Below, in pieces: positions 24,581-32,104 of a stretch of 64,000 bases of DNA (positions are counted from its first letter, which is position 1; each line of letters opens with the position of its first letter). The translations under genes and the position numbers were made by a program. The stretch lies in the NCBI GenBank assembly GCA_034002745.1, contig JAVEZY010000003.1, forward strand, positions 62,001-126,000, given 5' to 3'. This stretch comes from JAITWN01 sp034002745. Lineage in GTDB: Bacteria; Pseudomonadota; Gammaproteobacteria; SZUA-140. The notes beneath the pieces are model-generated. The model was not told the origin of the DNA and searched no databases. It was given only the letters and a program-made list of their open reading frames with translations.

Positions 24581-25673
24581 GGCGATGTTCCCGGGCAGGG
24601 GCCTCGCGGTTGCCCCGGCGTCGCTCTCCTCTGGTGGTCAGCGGTTCGCCCGCGAAGCCTTCGTGGTTGTGCAAGCCAAAGCCGGCCTGCATGGAGTCTC
24701 CGTAGAAGAAGTTCGAGTCGTACTTGACGTTCTTCCAGTGATACCAGTCATCGGGTTCCACCCCGGCATACTCGATCGTCGTCATCGGGCCGCCACTGTG
24801 CTCGCCGTTGTTGGTGACATGCGGATCCACATGGTCGTGCATCATGAACCGTCCCGGGTTGTCCATTTCGACGATGACGTCGTAGCGCTCACCGGGACCG
24901 ATCAGGACGGTATCCACCCAGTAGGGGGACGCCAGTTCCCTTCCGTCCTTGTGGGTGACCAGCATGTCGTGACCGTGCAGGTGCATCGAGTGGACTTCAG
25001 CGCCGGCGCCGATGAAGCGGATGCGCAATACGTCGCCCTTCTCTACCCGGATCGGCTGGGTATAGGGAAACGAGCGACCGTTCGCGGAGAAGTAGTTGGG
25101 CGTATCGAGGGGGCCCCCACCCTGGCCGAACTTGTCGGCATACTTCGAATCCCAGGAACTGAGCATCATGATCGCTTCCCTGGTGACCCGGCGCTCGAGC
25201 TTGCTCGGCTTCTTGGGTTCCACGATCAGCGGACCCCACATGCCGCGCAGTCCGACATGTTCGGCGACGTTGACGTGACAGTGGTACCAGAGCGTGCCGA
25301 CTTTGTCGGCCTTGAAGCGGTAGGTGAAGGTCTCTCCGGGCTGGATTCCCTGCTGCGTGACGCCGGGAACGCCATCGTTGCGCCAGTTGTTGTGCTGGTA
25401 GATTCCGTGCCAGTGGATGGTGTGTTCGAGGGAGGTGTTGTTGCTTACGTGGACGATGACGTCATCGCCTTCCTTGACGTGTATGAGGGGGGCGGGTACC
25501 TGTCCGTTGAAAGCGAAAACCTGGTATTTGAGCCCGGGCGCCACCTCGATCACGCGTTCATCGATGGCAAGTTCGAATTCGCGTTCCGCGGCCTGAGCCA
25601 CGGTCATCAGCGCTGCGATGACGGGTAGCATCAGTGCTATCGCGTGTCGCGCCAAGGGTCTAGACAAGGTCAT
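24573..25673 (-). CDS. Two-domain multicopper oxidase (NcgA-like, type B)
   Basis: 366 residues from ATG 25673, preceded by CAGGAGGGGCTGTC. Signal peptide 1-29. Domain 1 holds HTIHWHG (His87, His89) and WYHCHVNVAEHVGLRGM, in which His131 and His133 are trinuclear-centre ligands and Cys132, His139 and Met145 form a type 1 site. Domain 2 has HLHGHDM and MMHDHVDPH, with the trinuclear ligands but no type 1 cysteine. A type 1 site only in domain 1 defines type B two-domain oxidases, thought to assemble as trimers. The protein resembles NcgA, which supports nitrite/NO tolerance in Nitrosomonas europaea. The C-terminal tail is basic and polar. First gene of the nirK operon. Confidence 0.88.
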   Translation of the reverse strand: MTLSRPLARHAIALMLPVIAALMTVAQAAEREFELAIDERVIEVAPGLKYQVFAFNGQVPAPLIHVKEGDDVIVHVSNNTSLEHTIHWHGIYQHNNWRNDGVPGVTQQGIQPGETFTYRFKADKVGTLWYHCHVNVAEHVGLRGMWGPLIVEPKKPSKLERRVTREAIMMLSSWDSKYADKFGQGGGPLDTPNYFSANGRSFPYTQPIRVEKGDVLRIRFIGAGAEVHSMHLHGHDMLVTHKDGRELASPYWVDTVLIGPGERYDVIVEMDNPGRFMMHDHVDPHVTNNGEHSGGPMTTIEYAGVEPDDWYHWKNVKYDSNFFYGDSMQAGFGLHNHEGFAGEPLTTRGERRRGNREAPAREHRHE

Positions 25674-25738
25674 GACAGCCCCTCCTGGTCGGTTGGAAAT
25701 AGGCAAAAAATACGTTCATTCAGCAGCTTGCCCAACAA

Positions 25739-25761
25739 AAGTTGTATTTTTGATCTATGTT
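25739..25761. promoter_or_regulatory. Second, weaker NsrR-like palindrome
   Basis: AAGTTGTATTT-T-TGATCTATGTT compared with AAGATGCATTT-N-AAATGCATCTT matches 9 of 11 in the left half and 6 of 11 in the right half. It is 66 bases before the multicopper oxidase start, on the side where the operon promoter should lie. One good half-site can be enough for NsrR in some bacteria. Confidence 0.45.
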
Positions 25762-25772
25762 TTCGGGCGCAA

Positions 25773-25795
25773 TAAATGTATTTCTAATGCATGTT
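25773..25795. promoter_or_regulatory. NsrR operator-like palindrome in the nsrR/ncgA intergenic region
   Basis: TAAATGTATTT-C-TAATGCATGTT is an 11-1-11 dyad in AT-rich DNA. Against the NsrR consensus AAGATGCATTT-N-AAATGCATCTT it matches 8 of 11 and 9 of 11. A TATACT at 25800-25805 follows, with TGTATT at 25777-25782 at 17-base spacing, so the palindrome would cover a promoter reading toward nsrR. This fits repression by NsrR until NO destroys its cluster. Confidence 0.65.
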
Positions 25796-25906
25796 AGGCT
25801 ATACTCTATTTCCGGGCGACTGTCGTGTCAACAGAATTGTCGGGCGGACCCAGGCGGGGATGACGCGGCACCCAATCAGAGCACTTGACAGAGTGCCGGG
25901 AAAGAA

Positions 25907-26362
25907 ATGCAACTCACACTATATACCGACTATTCGCTGCGAGTGCTGCTCTACCTCGGGGTGCACCCCGACGAGCTGGTGACGATCGGCGAGATCGCGG
26001 ATGCTTACCGCATATCCCGCAATCACTTGGTCAAGGTGGTGCATCACCTTGCCAGCATGGGTTTCGTGCATACCACGCGCGGCAAGGGCGGCGGCGTGCG
26101 CCTGATGCGTCCTCCCGAAGAAATCAGACTCGGCGAAGTGATCAGATCCACCGAAGGCGGATTCGATCTGGTGGAGTGCATGAACGGGACGACCAATACC
26201 TGCCCGATCGATCAGCTCTGTGCGCTGAAGGGGGTGGTTCGTGAGGCGCTGGGCGCTTTCACCTCTGTATGGGACCGTTACACGCTGGCGGATGTCCTGC
26301 GCAATCGTGGACAGCTGAAGCAGGTACTCGTCCCGCTGCCGCGACGGCCATCGGCGCCCTAG
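25907..26362 (+). CDS. nsrR: NO-sensing Rrf2-family repressor NsrR
   Basis: 151 residues. The N-terminal winged helix (MQLTLYTDYSLRVLLYLG; EIADAYRISRNHLVKVVHHL; GKGGGVRLMRPP) is typical of Rrf2 and specifically NsrR. Three cysteines (91, 99 and 105, in ECMNGTTNTCPIDQLC) are placed to bind an iron-sulfur cluster that reacts with NO. It is divergent from the multicopper oxidase-nirK operon with palindromes between, exactly the situation described for nirK control in Nitrosomonas. It is expected to repress the operon and itself in the absence of NO/nitrite stress. Confidence 0.9.
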   Translation: MQLTLYTDYSLRVLLYLGVHPDELVTIGEIADAYRISRNHLVKVVHHLASMGFVHTTRGKGGGVRLMRPPEEIRLGEVIRSTEGGFDLVECMNGTTNTCPIDQLCALKGVVREALGAFTSVWDRYTLADVLRNRGQLKQVLVPLPRRPSAP

Positions 26363-26462
26363 CAGCCCGTTCAGGGGCAATGTTTCGCTCCCTGCATCGT
26401 CAATTGCCCGCCAGGTTCCCGATCCCCTTGCGTGGCGTCAGCCAATCCGTGAAGATCGGCGG

Positions 26463-26849
26463 ATGCTTGCCTACAGGATCTTTCTGGTTTCCGGTGCGCT
26501 CGGCGCCGCGCTGGCGGTGGTCGCCGGCGCATTCGGCGCCCACGCGCTGCGCGGGATCGATCCCGCGTCCCTTTCCGTCTATCGCCTGGCTGTCGATTAT
26601 CAGTTCTGGCATGCGCTTGGGCTGCTCGCTGCCGGCCTCGCCGGCATGCACTTCGGACCGCGCAGGTCGATCGTGGCGGCCGGTTCGCTGATGATCATCG
26701 GCATCGTGCTCTTTTCGGGCAGTCTGTACGGAATGAGTCTTCTCGGTATGCGTCTGGGCATGGTCACTCCGCTCGGTGGACTGGCGTTCATCCTTGCCTG
26801 GCTTTTTCTCGCCTGGGGAATCGGCCGGGCCGGTCCGCTGCGGACATGA
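26463..26849 (+). CDS. DUF423 (YgdD-type) small membrane protein
   Basis: 128 residues with four predicted membrane helices, starting MLAYRIFLVSGALGAALAVVAG. Family marks are AGAFGAHALRG near the N-terminus, YQFWHALGLL, and GSLYGMSLLG-MRLGMVTPLGGLAFILAW in the second half. DUF423 proteins are common inner-membrane proteins whose function is not established. It begins a three-gene run with the GGCT and DksA-like genes (gaps of 3 and 2 bases), which are likely co-transcribed. Nothing ties it to the nsrR gene 100 bases upstream. Confidence 0.85.
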   Translation: MLAYRIFLVSGALGAALAVVAGAFGAHALRGIDPASLSVYRLAVDYQFWHALGLLAAGLAGMHFGPRRSIVAAGSLMIIGIVLFSGSLYGMSLLGMRLGMVTPLGGLAFILAWLFLAWGIGRAGPLRT

Positions 26850-26852
26850 GCC

Positions 26853-27278
26853 ATGGCGCAACATCTTTTCTGCTACGGAACACTTGAATTCCCCGAGGTC
26901 ATGACGCAGGTCGCCGGGCGGCCGCTGAGTGGGGAGCGCGCCGTCGTGGAGGATTACGAGAGACGTCGCATGCGGGGCGGGCCCTGGCCAGGCATCGTGG
27001 CGGTGCCCGGCGGGCTGGTTCACGGCACGCTGTACGCGCCAGTCGATTCCGCCAGCCTGCGTCGGCTCGATCGCTATGAAGGAGACCAGTACCGGCGCGT
27101 CGTACTGGATGCACGCACCGGCTCACGGATCGTGCCTGCCTGGACGTATGTGACTCATGCCGGGCTGGTGGATGACGCGGATTGGGATCGCGATGAATTC
27201 GCGTGCGGGCATCTGCAGGAGTATCTTGATGAAGTCCGGCGGGAACTTTCGTCTCTGCCATTCGGCAACCGGAGGTAG
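26853..27278 (+). CDS. Gamma-glutamylcyclotransferase (AIG2-like) family protein
   Basis: 141 residues. It opens with the fold signature LFCYGTLEFPEVM (the YGTL phosphate/glutamyl-binding loop) and continues with GGPWPGIVAVPGGLVHGTLY and LRRLDRYEGDQYRRV, where the Glu of DRYEG is the expected catalytic acid. The family cleaves gamma-glutamyl-amines or peptides to 5-oxoproline; the substrate here is unknown. The start is three bases after the DUF423 stop and the stop is two bases before the DksA-like start. Confidence 0.85.
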   Translation: MAQHLFCYGTLEFPEVMTQVAGRPLSGERAVVEDYERRRMRGGPWPGIVAVPGGLVHGTLYAPVDSASLRRLDRYEGDQYRRVVLDARTGSRIVPAWTYVTHAGLVDDADWDRDEFACGHLQEYLDEVRRELSSLPFGNRR

Positions 27279-27280
27279 GC

Positions 27281-27643
27281 ATGGCGTCTGTAAGCAATGA
27301 GCTGCGCAACGATGGCCTGGTTGAGATCCGCCGGCATCTGCTCGCGCGCCGGGAAGAACTGCAACACCGGGTGGAGAGGATCGCTGCCGGAGTCGGTCGC
27401 GGGCGCCCGCTCGATCCCGATTTCGAAGAGCAGGCGACCGAGCGCCAGAACGAAGAGGTGGTGGAGGCGCTCGAGACGGCTGCCCGATTCGAACTCGCCA
27501 GGATCGCCGTCGCGCTTGCGCGCATGGAGCAGGGCGAATACGGAGCCTGCGCGCGCTGTGGCGCCGACATTCCGCTCGAGCGCCTGCGGGTCGTACCCTA
27601 TGCTGATTGCTGCATCAGCTGCGCCGAGTTGGCGGACAGCTGA
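27281..27643 (+). CDS. TraR/DksA-family zinc-finger protein
   Basis: 120 residues with GGAGGT five bases before the ATG. A helical hairpin (residues about 10-80, LVEIRRHLLARREELQHRV; EEVVEALETAARFELARIA) leads to a C4 zinc finger CARCGADIPLERLRVVPYADCCISC. DksA-type proteins enter the RNA polymerase secondary channel. The coiled coil is shorter than in DksA (151 residues) and the tip carries DPDFEEQATERQNEEV, which has the acidic character needed there but not the DxxDxA motif of true DksA, so it is better called a DksA/TraR paralogue. Confidence 0.86.
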   Translation: MASVSNELRNDGLVEIRRHLLARREELQHRVERIAAGVGRGRPLDPDFEEQATERQNEEVVEALETAARFELARIAVALARMEQGEYGACARCGADIPLERLRVVPYADCCISCAELADS

Positions 27644-27698
27644 AGCGCGCCAACGTCCGTCGTCTTCGCATCATCCCGCGGCCTGATCTGCCCTGCAG

Positions 27699-29678
27699 TC
27701 ATGCGTCGGGCAGCAGCGATGGATCGGTCCGCGTCAGGCGGGTGCCGGGCGGCATGATGGCTTCCTTCATGCGCGCCGCCAGGCCGCCATCTTCCACGCC
27801 GAGGCGGCTCTCGTAGATTGCGCTGAAGTACATGATGTTCTGCACGTAGTTGCGCGTCTCGTGGAACGGGATGGTTTCTGCCCACACATCCGCGTCCATG
27901 TCCCGGTCGCGCGGCAGCCAGCCGGCCACGCGGCCCGGACCGGCGTTGTATGCCGCCAGCGCGCTCGCCTGGTGTCCAAAGCGCTCGATCATGCGACGCA
28001 GATAGGACATCCCGAGGCGCAGGTTCGTCGACACATCCAGCACCCGCGTGGAATTGCCAAGTGGCATATCGAGCTGAGCCGCGAGCCGCTTGGCGGTTGC
28101 CGGCATCAGCTGCATCAGGCCCAGCGCTCCGGCAGGTGAGCGGGCATCGGCCGCGAAGGCGCTTTCCTGTCGAATGAGGGCAAAGCCCAGGGCGGGATCG
28201 ATGCCATGCGATGCAGCGGCGGCGAGGATCTCGTTGCGATAGGCAAGCGGAAAGCGCAGCTCCAGGTCGTCACGCTCCGGCGTACGAGCGATGGCGAGAA
28301 TGGCCCGATCATGCCATCCCCATTCGTGCGCCAGGCTGGCGGCGATCCGCAGTTCCGCCTCGTTCAGCCGCTGTGTGGCGTAGTGCCATTCCCGGCGGGC
28401 TTCAGTGAGGCGGCCCAGGAGGTAAAGTTCGCGCGCACGCTGCATCCCGGGCAGTCCGGCGAATACCGCCGCGTCGCTGCCTTCGACGGACAGGGGTATG
28501 TGGCCGAGCCGGTAGGGCAGGCCGAGCCGATCGGCGGCCAGAAAACCGTAATAGTCGCGGTTGCCCGCCAGCTCCAGCAGAAGCGCGCGGGAACCCTCAT
28601 GATCGCCTTCCGCTTCCAGGGCCCGCGCCAGCCAGTAGCGCCAGCGCAATTCGGTTCGCTGGGCTTCTGGTAACCGCGCGATGTGTTCCGCCACGGCGCG
28701 CCAGTCCTCCATATGCAGGGCGGCGCGAATCCGCCATTCGCGGGCACTGTCGTCGGCGTTGGCATCGTCGAGCGCTTCCAGGCGCTGCGGTGCCGCGGGA
28801 TGCCGGCGAAGGGCGAGCATCGTCGCCAGGCGCGCTTCGAGATGGTGACGCAGCTTGGTAGCGGCGGGTGACGTCGAGCCAGGCAGTCGTTCCCAGACCA
28901 GCAGTGCGCGCTCGGTATCGCGTGTCAACAGGCGGCGAAAGGCATGCGTGTACAGCTCCTGCCCCTCTGCCGACTCTTCAAGGGGGCTCTCACTTTCCAG
29001 CAGTTCGGGGCGGGCATGCAGACGCAACCACATGCGCGCGCTGTCGGCCCGATCCTCATCGAGAAAGCGCAACAGGTAACGGGCCAGCGTGGGCTGGTTC
29101 GCTTCGATGGCCAGACGGAAGCGCTGCCAGGCAAGCTCCGGCGCGATGCCGCCGTGCCTGGTCCACGCCTCGAACAGCGGATCACAGGCGGCGGGGAGGG
29201 AGCGTGGCGCCAGCCAGACCGACTGGAGTTCGTGAAAGGCTTCGGTCTCTCGCCCGGTCTCGCGCAGCGCGATGCGGCGCTGGCATTCGAGTTCGGTGTT
29301 CGGCGCGGGTACGGGGCTGTGCTCGATCAGCGTCTTCCAGTGTTTGCGCTGCGCCAGCGCGCGCAGCCATTGCCGCTGGAGGCGATCCGCATATGGGGTG
29401 CCGGGATGGTCGGCGATGAAGGCAGCGACATGCCCGGGATCGGCGGACTTCAGTCTTCGTCCCAGTTCCTCGGCAGCGAGATAGGGCCGCAGCGGGTAGC
29501 CTTCGAGCGCCGCGTAAAGGCTGGCGAAGCTCGCATCATCGCGCCGCTTCAGCGCCTGTTCTGCTGCCAGGAAGTCGGCGCGCATGCGCCGCAACTCCGA
29601 CGCGTCGTCGATATCGGCTCTGGCAAGCGCCGGAAAGGCGAGGCAGAGGGTGGTCAGGAGGATCCATGTGCGACGCAT
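27699..29678 (-). CDS. slt: Soluble lytic murein transglycosylase (Slt70 family)
   Basis: 659 residues from ATG 29678 (an in-frame ATG at 29690 and others further up exist). Signal peptide about 1-20 (WILLTTLCLAFPALARA-D). A long superhelical U/L domain of alpha-helical repeats runs to about residue 470, then a lysozyme-like domain: ALGFALIRQESAFAADARSP with the catalytic Glu, GALGLMQLMPATAKRLA, NLRLGMSYLRRMIERF and AYNAGPGRVAGWLP. It cleaves peptidoglycan strands to 1,6-anhydro products in the periplasm. It lies downstream of the HU gene on the same strand, with a strong hairpin between them. Confidence 0.93.
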   Translation of the reverse strand: MRRTWILLTTLCLAFPALARADIDDASELRRMRADFLAAEQALKRRDDASFASLYAALEGYPLRPYLAAEELGRRLKSADPGHVAAFIADHPGTPYADRLQRQWLRALAQRKHWKTLIEHSPVPAPNTELECQRRIALRETGRETEAFHELQSVWLAPRSLPAACDPLFEAWTRHGGIAPELAWQRFRLAIEANQPTLARYLLRFLDEDRADSARMWLRLHARPELLESESPLEESAEGQELYTHAFRRLLTRDTERALLVWERLPGSTSPAATKLRHHLEARLATMLALRRHPAAPQRLEALDDANADDSAREWRIRAALHMEDWRAVAEHIARLPEAQRTELRWRYWLARALEAEGDHEGSRALLLELAGNRDYYGFLAADRLGLPYRLGHIPLSVEGSDAAVFAGLPGMQRARELYLLGRLTEARREWHYATQRLNEAELRIAASLAHEWGWHDRAILAIARTPERDDLELRFPLAYRNEILAAAASHGIDPALGFALIRQESAFAADARSPAGALGLMQLMPATAKRLAAQLDMPLGNSTRVLDVSTNLRLGMSYLRRMIERFGHQASALAAYNAGPGRVAGWLPRDRDMDADVWAETIPFHETRNYVQNIMYFSAIYESRLGVEDGGLAARMKEAIMPPGTRLTRTDPSLLPDA

Positions 29679-29781
29679 GCCTCTGCACATGAAAGATTCA
29701 TACCAGCTTGAGGAAGTAGAACCGTCGCCCATGCCGGCGGGCGTGACAGAGGAGGGTGTGGCGAGAGACATCCAGGCGATA

Positions 29782-29807
29782 CCGCGGTGCACCGAAGTAC
29801 ACCGCGG
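29782..29807 (-). terminator. UUCG-tetraloop hairpin after the HU gene
   Basis: On the minus strand CCGCGGTGTAC-TTCG-GTGCACCGCGG forms an 11-bp stem (one G-U pair) closed by a C(UUCG)G loop, 12 bases after the HU stop. No U tract follows, so it may act as a 3' stabilising end or a weak attenuator before slt rather than a classical terminator. Confidence 0.6.
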
Positions 29808-29819
29808 CAAGGCAGTGGA

Positions 29820-30230
29820 TCAGGATGCCATATCCTTGAGGGACTTGAGCGGCTGAACCTTGACGACGTTGCGGGCGGGCTTGGCCTTGAAGACCATCTC
29901 CTGGCCGGTGAACGGATTGACGCCCTTGCGCGCCTTGGTGGCGGGCTTGCGAACGACCTTGATCTTGAACAGGCCGGGCATGGTGAACACACGTGCGCCG
30001 CCGTTGCGAACGTGACCTTCGATGACGTTCTTCAGTTCGTCGATCACCGCGCTCACCTGCTTCTTCGACAGCCCGGTGCCTTCGGCTACATGGGTCAGCA
30101 TCTCGGAGCGGGTGTACGGCTCCTTGATCGCCTTCGCGGCGCGGGCCGCCGGCTTCTTTGCAGCGGCAGCAGCGGAGGCTTTCTTGGTCGTCGCTTTCTT
30201 CTTGGTTACCGCCTTCTTTCGTGCAACCAT
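29820..30230 (-). CDS. HU/IHF-family DNA-binding protein with lysine/alanine-rich N-terminal tail
   Basis: 136 residues, preceded by CAGGAGAAGAAGA. Residues 1-37 are almost only Lys, Ala, Thr and Arg (VARKKAVTKKKATTKK..., AAAAAKKPAARAAKA), like histone H1 or the tails of BpH3/AlgP-type proteins. Residues about 38-130 are an HU fold: YTRSEMLTHVAEGTGLSKKQ, VSAVIDELKNVIEGHV, and the arm region FKIKVVRKPATKARKGVNPF with the Asn-Pro pair that intercalates into DNA. It should be a nucleoid protein with extra non-specific DNA or polyanion affinity. Such tails vary in length between strains because of their repeats. Confidence 0.88.
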   Translation of the reverse strand: MVARKKAVTKKKATTKKASAAAAAKKPAARAAKAIKEPYTRSEMLTHVAEGTGLSKKQVSAVIDELKNVIEGHVRNGGARVFTMPGLFKIKVVRKPATKARKGVNPFTGQEMVFKAKPARNVVKVQPLKSLKDMAS

Positions 30231-30300
30231 TCTTCTTCTCCTGGCTTATGGTTGTGTTGTTGGAACCAGCTGTCGGACCTTGAAATTCTAGGGTATGCGC

Positions 30301-30329
30301 AGCATAGCAACGTATTTTTTAATGCGCAA
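30301..30329 (-). promoter_or_regulatory. Candidate sigma-70 promoter for the HU gene
   Basis: On the minus strand TTGCGC (30324-30329) and TATGCT (30301-30306) are 17 bases apart, about 70 bases before the HU start, in an AT-rich island. Both hexamers deviate from consensus at two or more positions. Confidence 0.4.
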
Positions 30330-30434
30330 TGCATTTTATCGGGGCTTTTCTGGGCTCGGGACAGGAGCTGTTCGGCCTATATTTACCGGTCTTTCCGCGT
30401 CGTCCGGCAAGGCCGCATGAGAGAGGACGATGCG

Positions 30435-30872
30435 ATGACAAAGGCGGTGGATTACCGGAAGCCTTTTTTCAGGCGCCAGGCGCTGCATTTCGAATGCACG
30501 CGCTGCGGCGCCTGCTGCAGCGGAGGCCCCGACGAGCATGTGTTTCTGGAGCCCGATGAGGTGCCGGCGCTGGCCGCGGAGCTCGAGCTGAGTACGTCGA
30601 GCTTCCGGCGGCGTTACCTCATGCGCACGGAGGAAGGCGATCTGGTGTTGCGCATGCGCGATGATGGCGCATGCATCCTGCTTGCGGCGGACGGCACTTG
30701 CGGCGCCTACCGGGCGCGTCCGCTGCAATGCCGCACGTATCCGTTCTGGCCCGAGCTGGTGCGGACGGCCAAGGCTTGGCGGCGCGAGGCCAGGCGGTGC
30801 GAAGGCATGGACCGAGGGGAGCGCGTGCCGATCGAGCGCATAGAGGCTGCATTGAGGGAGATGGAACGATGA
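30435..30872 (+). CDS. YkgJ-family cysteine cluster protein
   Basis: 145 residues from ATG 30435 (another in-frame ATG at 30417). The CxxCxxCC zinc/iron cluster motif is FECTRCGACCSGG near the N-terminus, followed by EPDEVPALA and the second cysteine pair GACILL-ADGTCGAYRARPLQCRTYPFWPE, as in the UPF0153/YkgJ family. Members probably bind a metal or an Fe-S cluster and some are linked to protein modification; the function is unsettled. It overlaps the DUF2835 gene by four bases (ATGA). Confidence 0.88.
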   Translation: MTKAVDYRKPFFRRQALHFECTRCGACCSGGPDEHVFLEPDEVPALAAELELSTSSFRRRYLMRTEEGDLVLRMRDDGACILLAADGTCGAYRARPLQCRTYPFWPELVRTAKAWRREARRCEGMDRGERVPIERIEAALREMER

Positions 30873-31120
30873 ACCGCCCGACCGGGTTGCGCTGCTTCAT
30901 CGTCGACCTGGCGCTGCCGCCGGAGGAATGCATGCGCTATTACAGCGGCGAAGCGAGCGTCGTGGTCGCGCGTGCGCGCGACGGCAGCGTCATCCAGTTT
31001 CCGGCCCGTCTCCTGCGCCGGTTCATCGGTCGTGATGGCGTCGCCGGCGCCTTCGAGCTGGCATGCGACGCCGACAGCAGGCTGGTCGCGATGGAGCGTA
31101 TCGGGGAGAAGGGGGCATGA
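30869..31120 (+). CDS. DUF2835 family protein
   Basis: 83 residues from ATG 30869, coupled to the YkgJ gene (ATGA). It has the small all-beta DUF2835 pattern: CFIVDLALPPEECMRYYSGEA, VVVARARDGSVIQFPARLLRRF and a final RLVAMERIG strand. It may bind nucleic acid by analogy with other small beta proteins, but its function is unknown. The stop overlaps the mazG start, making a three-gene coupled operon. Confidence 0.82.
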   Translation: MNRPTGLRCFIVDLALPPEECMRYYSGEASVVVARARDGSVIQFPARLLRRFIGRDGVAGAFELACDADSRLVAMERIGEKGA

Positions 31121-31929
31121 CGTCCGCTGCGGTTGAGCGTCTGCTCGCGATCGTCGCGCGCCTGCGGTCCGAGGATGGATGTTCCTGGGATCGTGCCCAG
31201 ACGCTTGCCTCTCTCGCTCCGCGTCTGGTGGAGGAAGCCTACGAAGCTCTGGAGTTCGCGGAAGCCGGTGAATCCGGTGAGCTGTGCGTCGAGCTCGGTG
31301 ATCTCCTGTTCGTCATGATGCTGTGCGCGCGGATCGCGGACGAGGACGGCCGGTTCGGATTCGCCGACGTGGCCGCGGCGGCAGCCGACAAACTCGAACG
31401 GCGGCATCCGCGGATCTTCGGGCGCGCGCACGACCCGGGTGAGGAGGCGCCCTCTGACTGGGAGACGCAAAAGGCCGAGGAGCGGCGCTTGCGGGCGGCG
31501 GCGAACGGGCGCCGGGAGCCGGGCGCGCTGGAAGGAGTGGCGCGCGGCCTGCCGGCGCTTACGCGATCGATCAGGCTGCAGGATCGCGCCGCGCGCGTGG
31601 GATTCGACTGGCCTGAACTCGGGCCGGTCCTGGACAAGGTCGAGGAGGAGATCGCGGAGTTGCAGGCCGAACTGCCGTCCGGGGCCCACGCACGGCTCGA
31701 GCACGAGCTCGGCGATATCCTTCTCGCCGTCACCAATGTTGCGCGTCACATCGATGTCGACCCCGAGCGCGCGCTGCGCCGGGCCAACGAGCGGTTCGAG
31801 TCCCGCTTCGCGTGCATGGAGGCGCTTGCCGAAGCGACCGGGCGGCGCCTGGCGGATTTCCCGCTGGAAGAGCAGGAGGCGCTGTGGCAGCGCGCCAAGC
31901 GCGAGCTCGAGGGCGGCGATACTGGCTGA
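31117..31929 (+). CDS. mazG: Nucleoside triphosphate pyrophosphohydrolase MazG
   Basis: 270 residues. The tandem MazG domains are visible. The first has CSWDRAQTLASLAPRLVEEAYE and EALEFAEAGESGELCVELGD, then KLERRHPRIFGRA. The second is at about 150-260, with ALTRSIRLQDRAARVGFDWP, EEEIAELQAE and ARLEHELGDILLAVTNVARH. The paired EExxE and ExxD residues bind Mg2+. MazG hydrolyses NTPs and lowers (p)ppGpp-linked stress in E. coli. Last gene of the YkgJ-DUF2835-MazG run, ending 49 bases before the strong promoter of the tRNA operon. Confidence 0.93.
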   Translation: MTSAAVERLLAIVARLRSEDGCSWDRAQTLASLAPRLVEEAYEALEFAEAGESGELCVELGDLLFVMMLCARIADEDGRFGFADVAAAAADKLERRHPRIFGRAHDPGEEAPSDWETQKAEERRLRAAANGRREPGALEGVARGLPALTRSIRLQDRAARVGFDWPELGPVLDKVEEEIAELQAELPSGAHARLEHELGDILLAVTNVARHIDVDPERALRRANERFESRFACMEALAEATGRRLADFPLEEQEALWQRAKRELEGGDTG

Positions 31930-31978
31930 AGGCCCTCGACGGCCGGCACGGGACCATTAGCGGAGCTCATCGCCTGTA

Positions 31979-32007
31979 TTGACATGGACCCGATGGCTCC
32001 GCACAAT
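31979..32007 (+). promoter_or_regulatory. Sigma-70 promoter of the tRNA-tuf operon
   Basis: A perfect -35 TTGACA (31979-31984) is 17 bases from CACAAT (32002-32007, 4 of 6). tRNA-Tyr begins 16 bases after the -10, the spacing expected for a stable-RNA operon. There is no other good promoter between here and tuf. Confidence 0.78.
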
Positions 32008-32022
32008 AAGCGGCTTGCTTTT

Positions 32023-32104
32023 GGAGGGGTTCCCGAGCGGCCAAAGGGATCAGACTGTAAATCTGACGGCTCAGCCTTCGGAGGTTCGAATCCTCCCCCC
32101 TCCA
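32023..32104 (+). tRNA. tRNA-Tyr (GTA)
   Basis: A class II tRNA of 82 bases. The acceptor stem GGAGGGG/CCCCTCC is perfect, the anticodon stem CAGA/TCTG encloses CTGTAAA with anticodon GTA at 32057-32059, a long variable arm follows, and the T-arm is GGAGG-TTCGAAT-CCTCC. The discriminator A is followed by CCG, so the terminal CCA is not fully encoded, unlike the two tRNAs after it. Confidence 0.96.
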
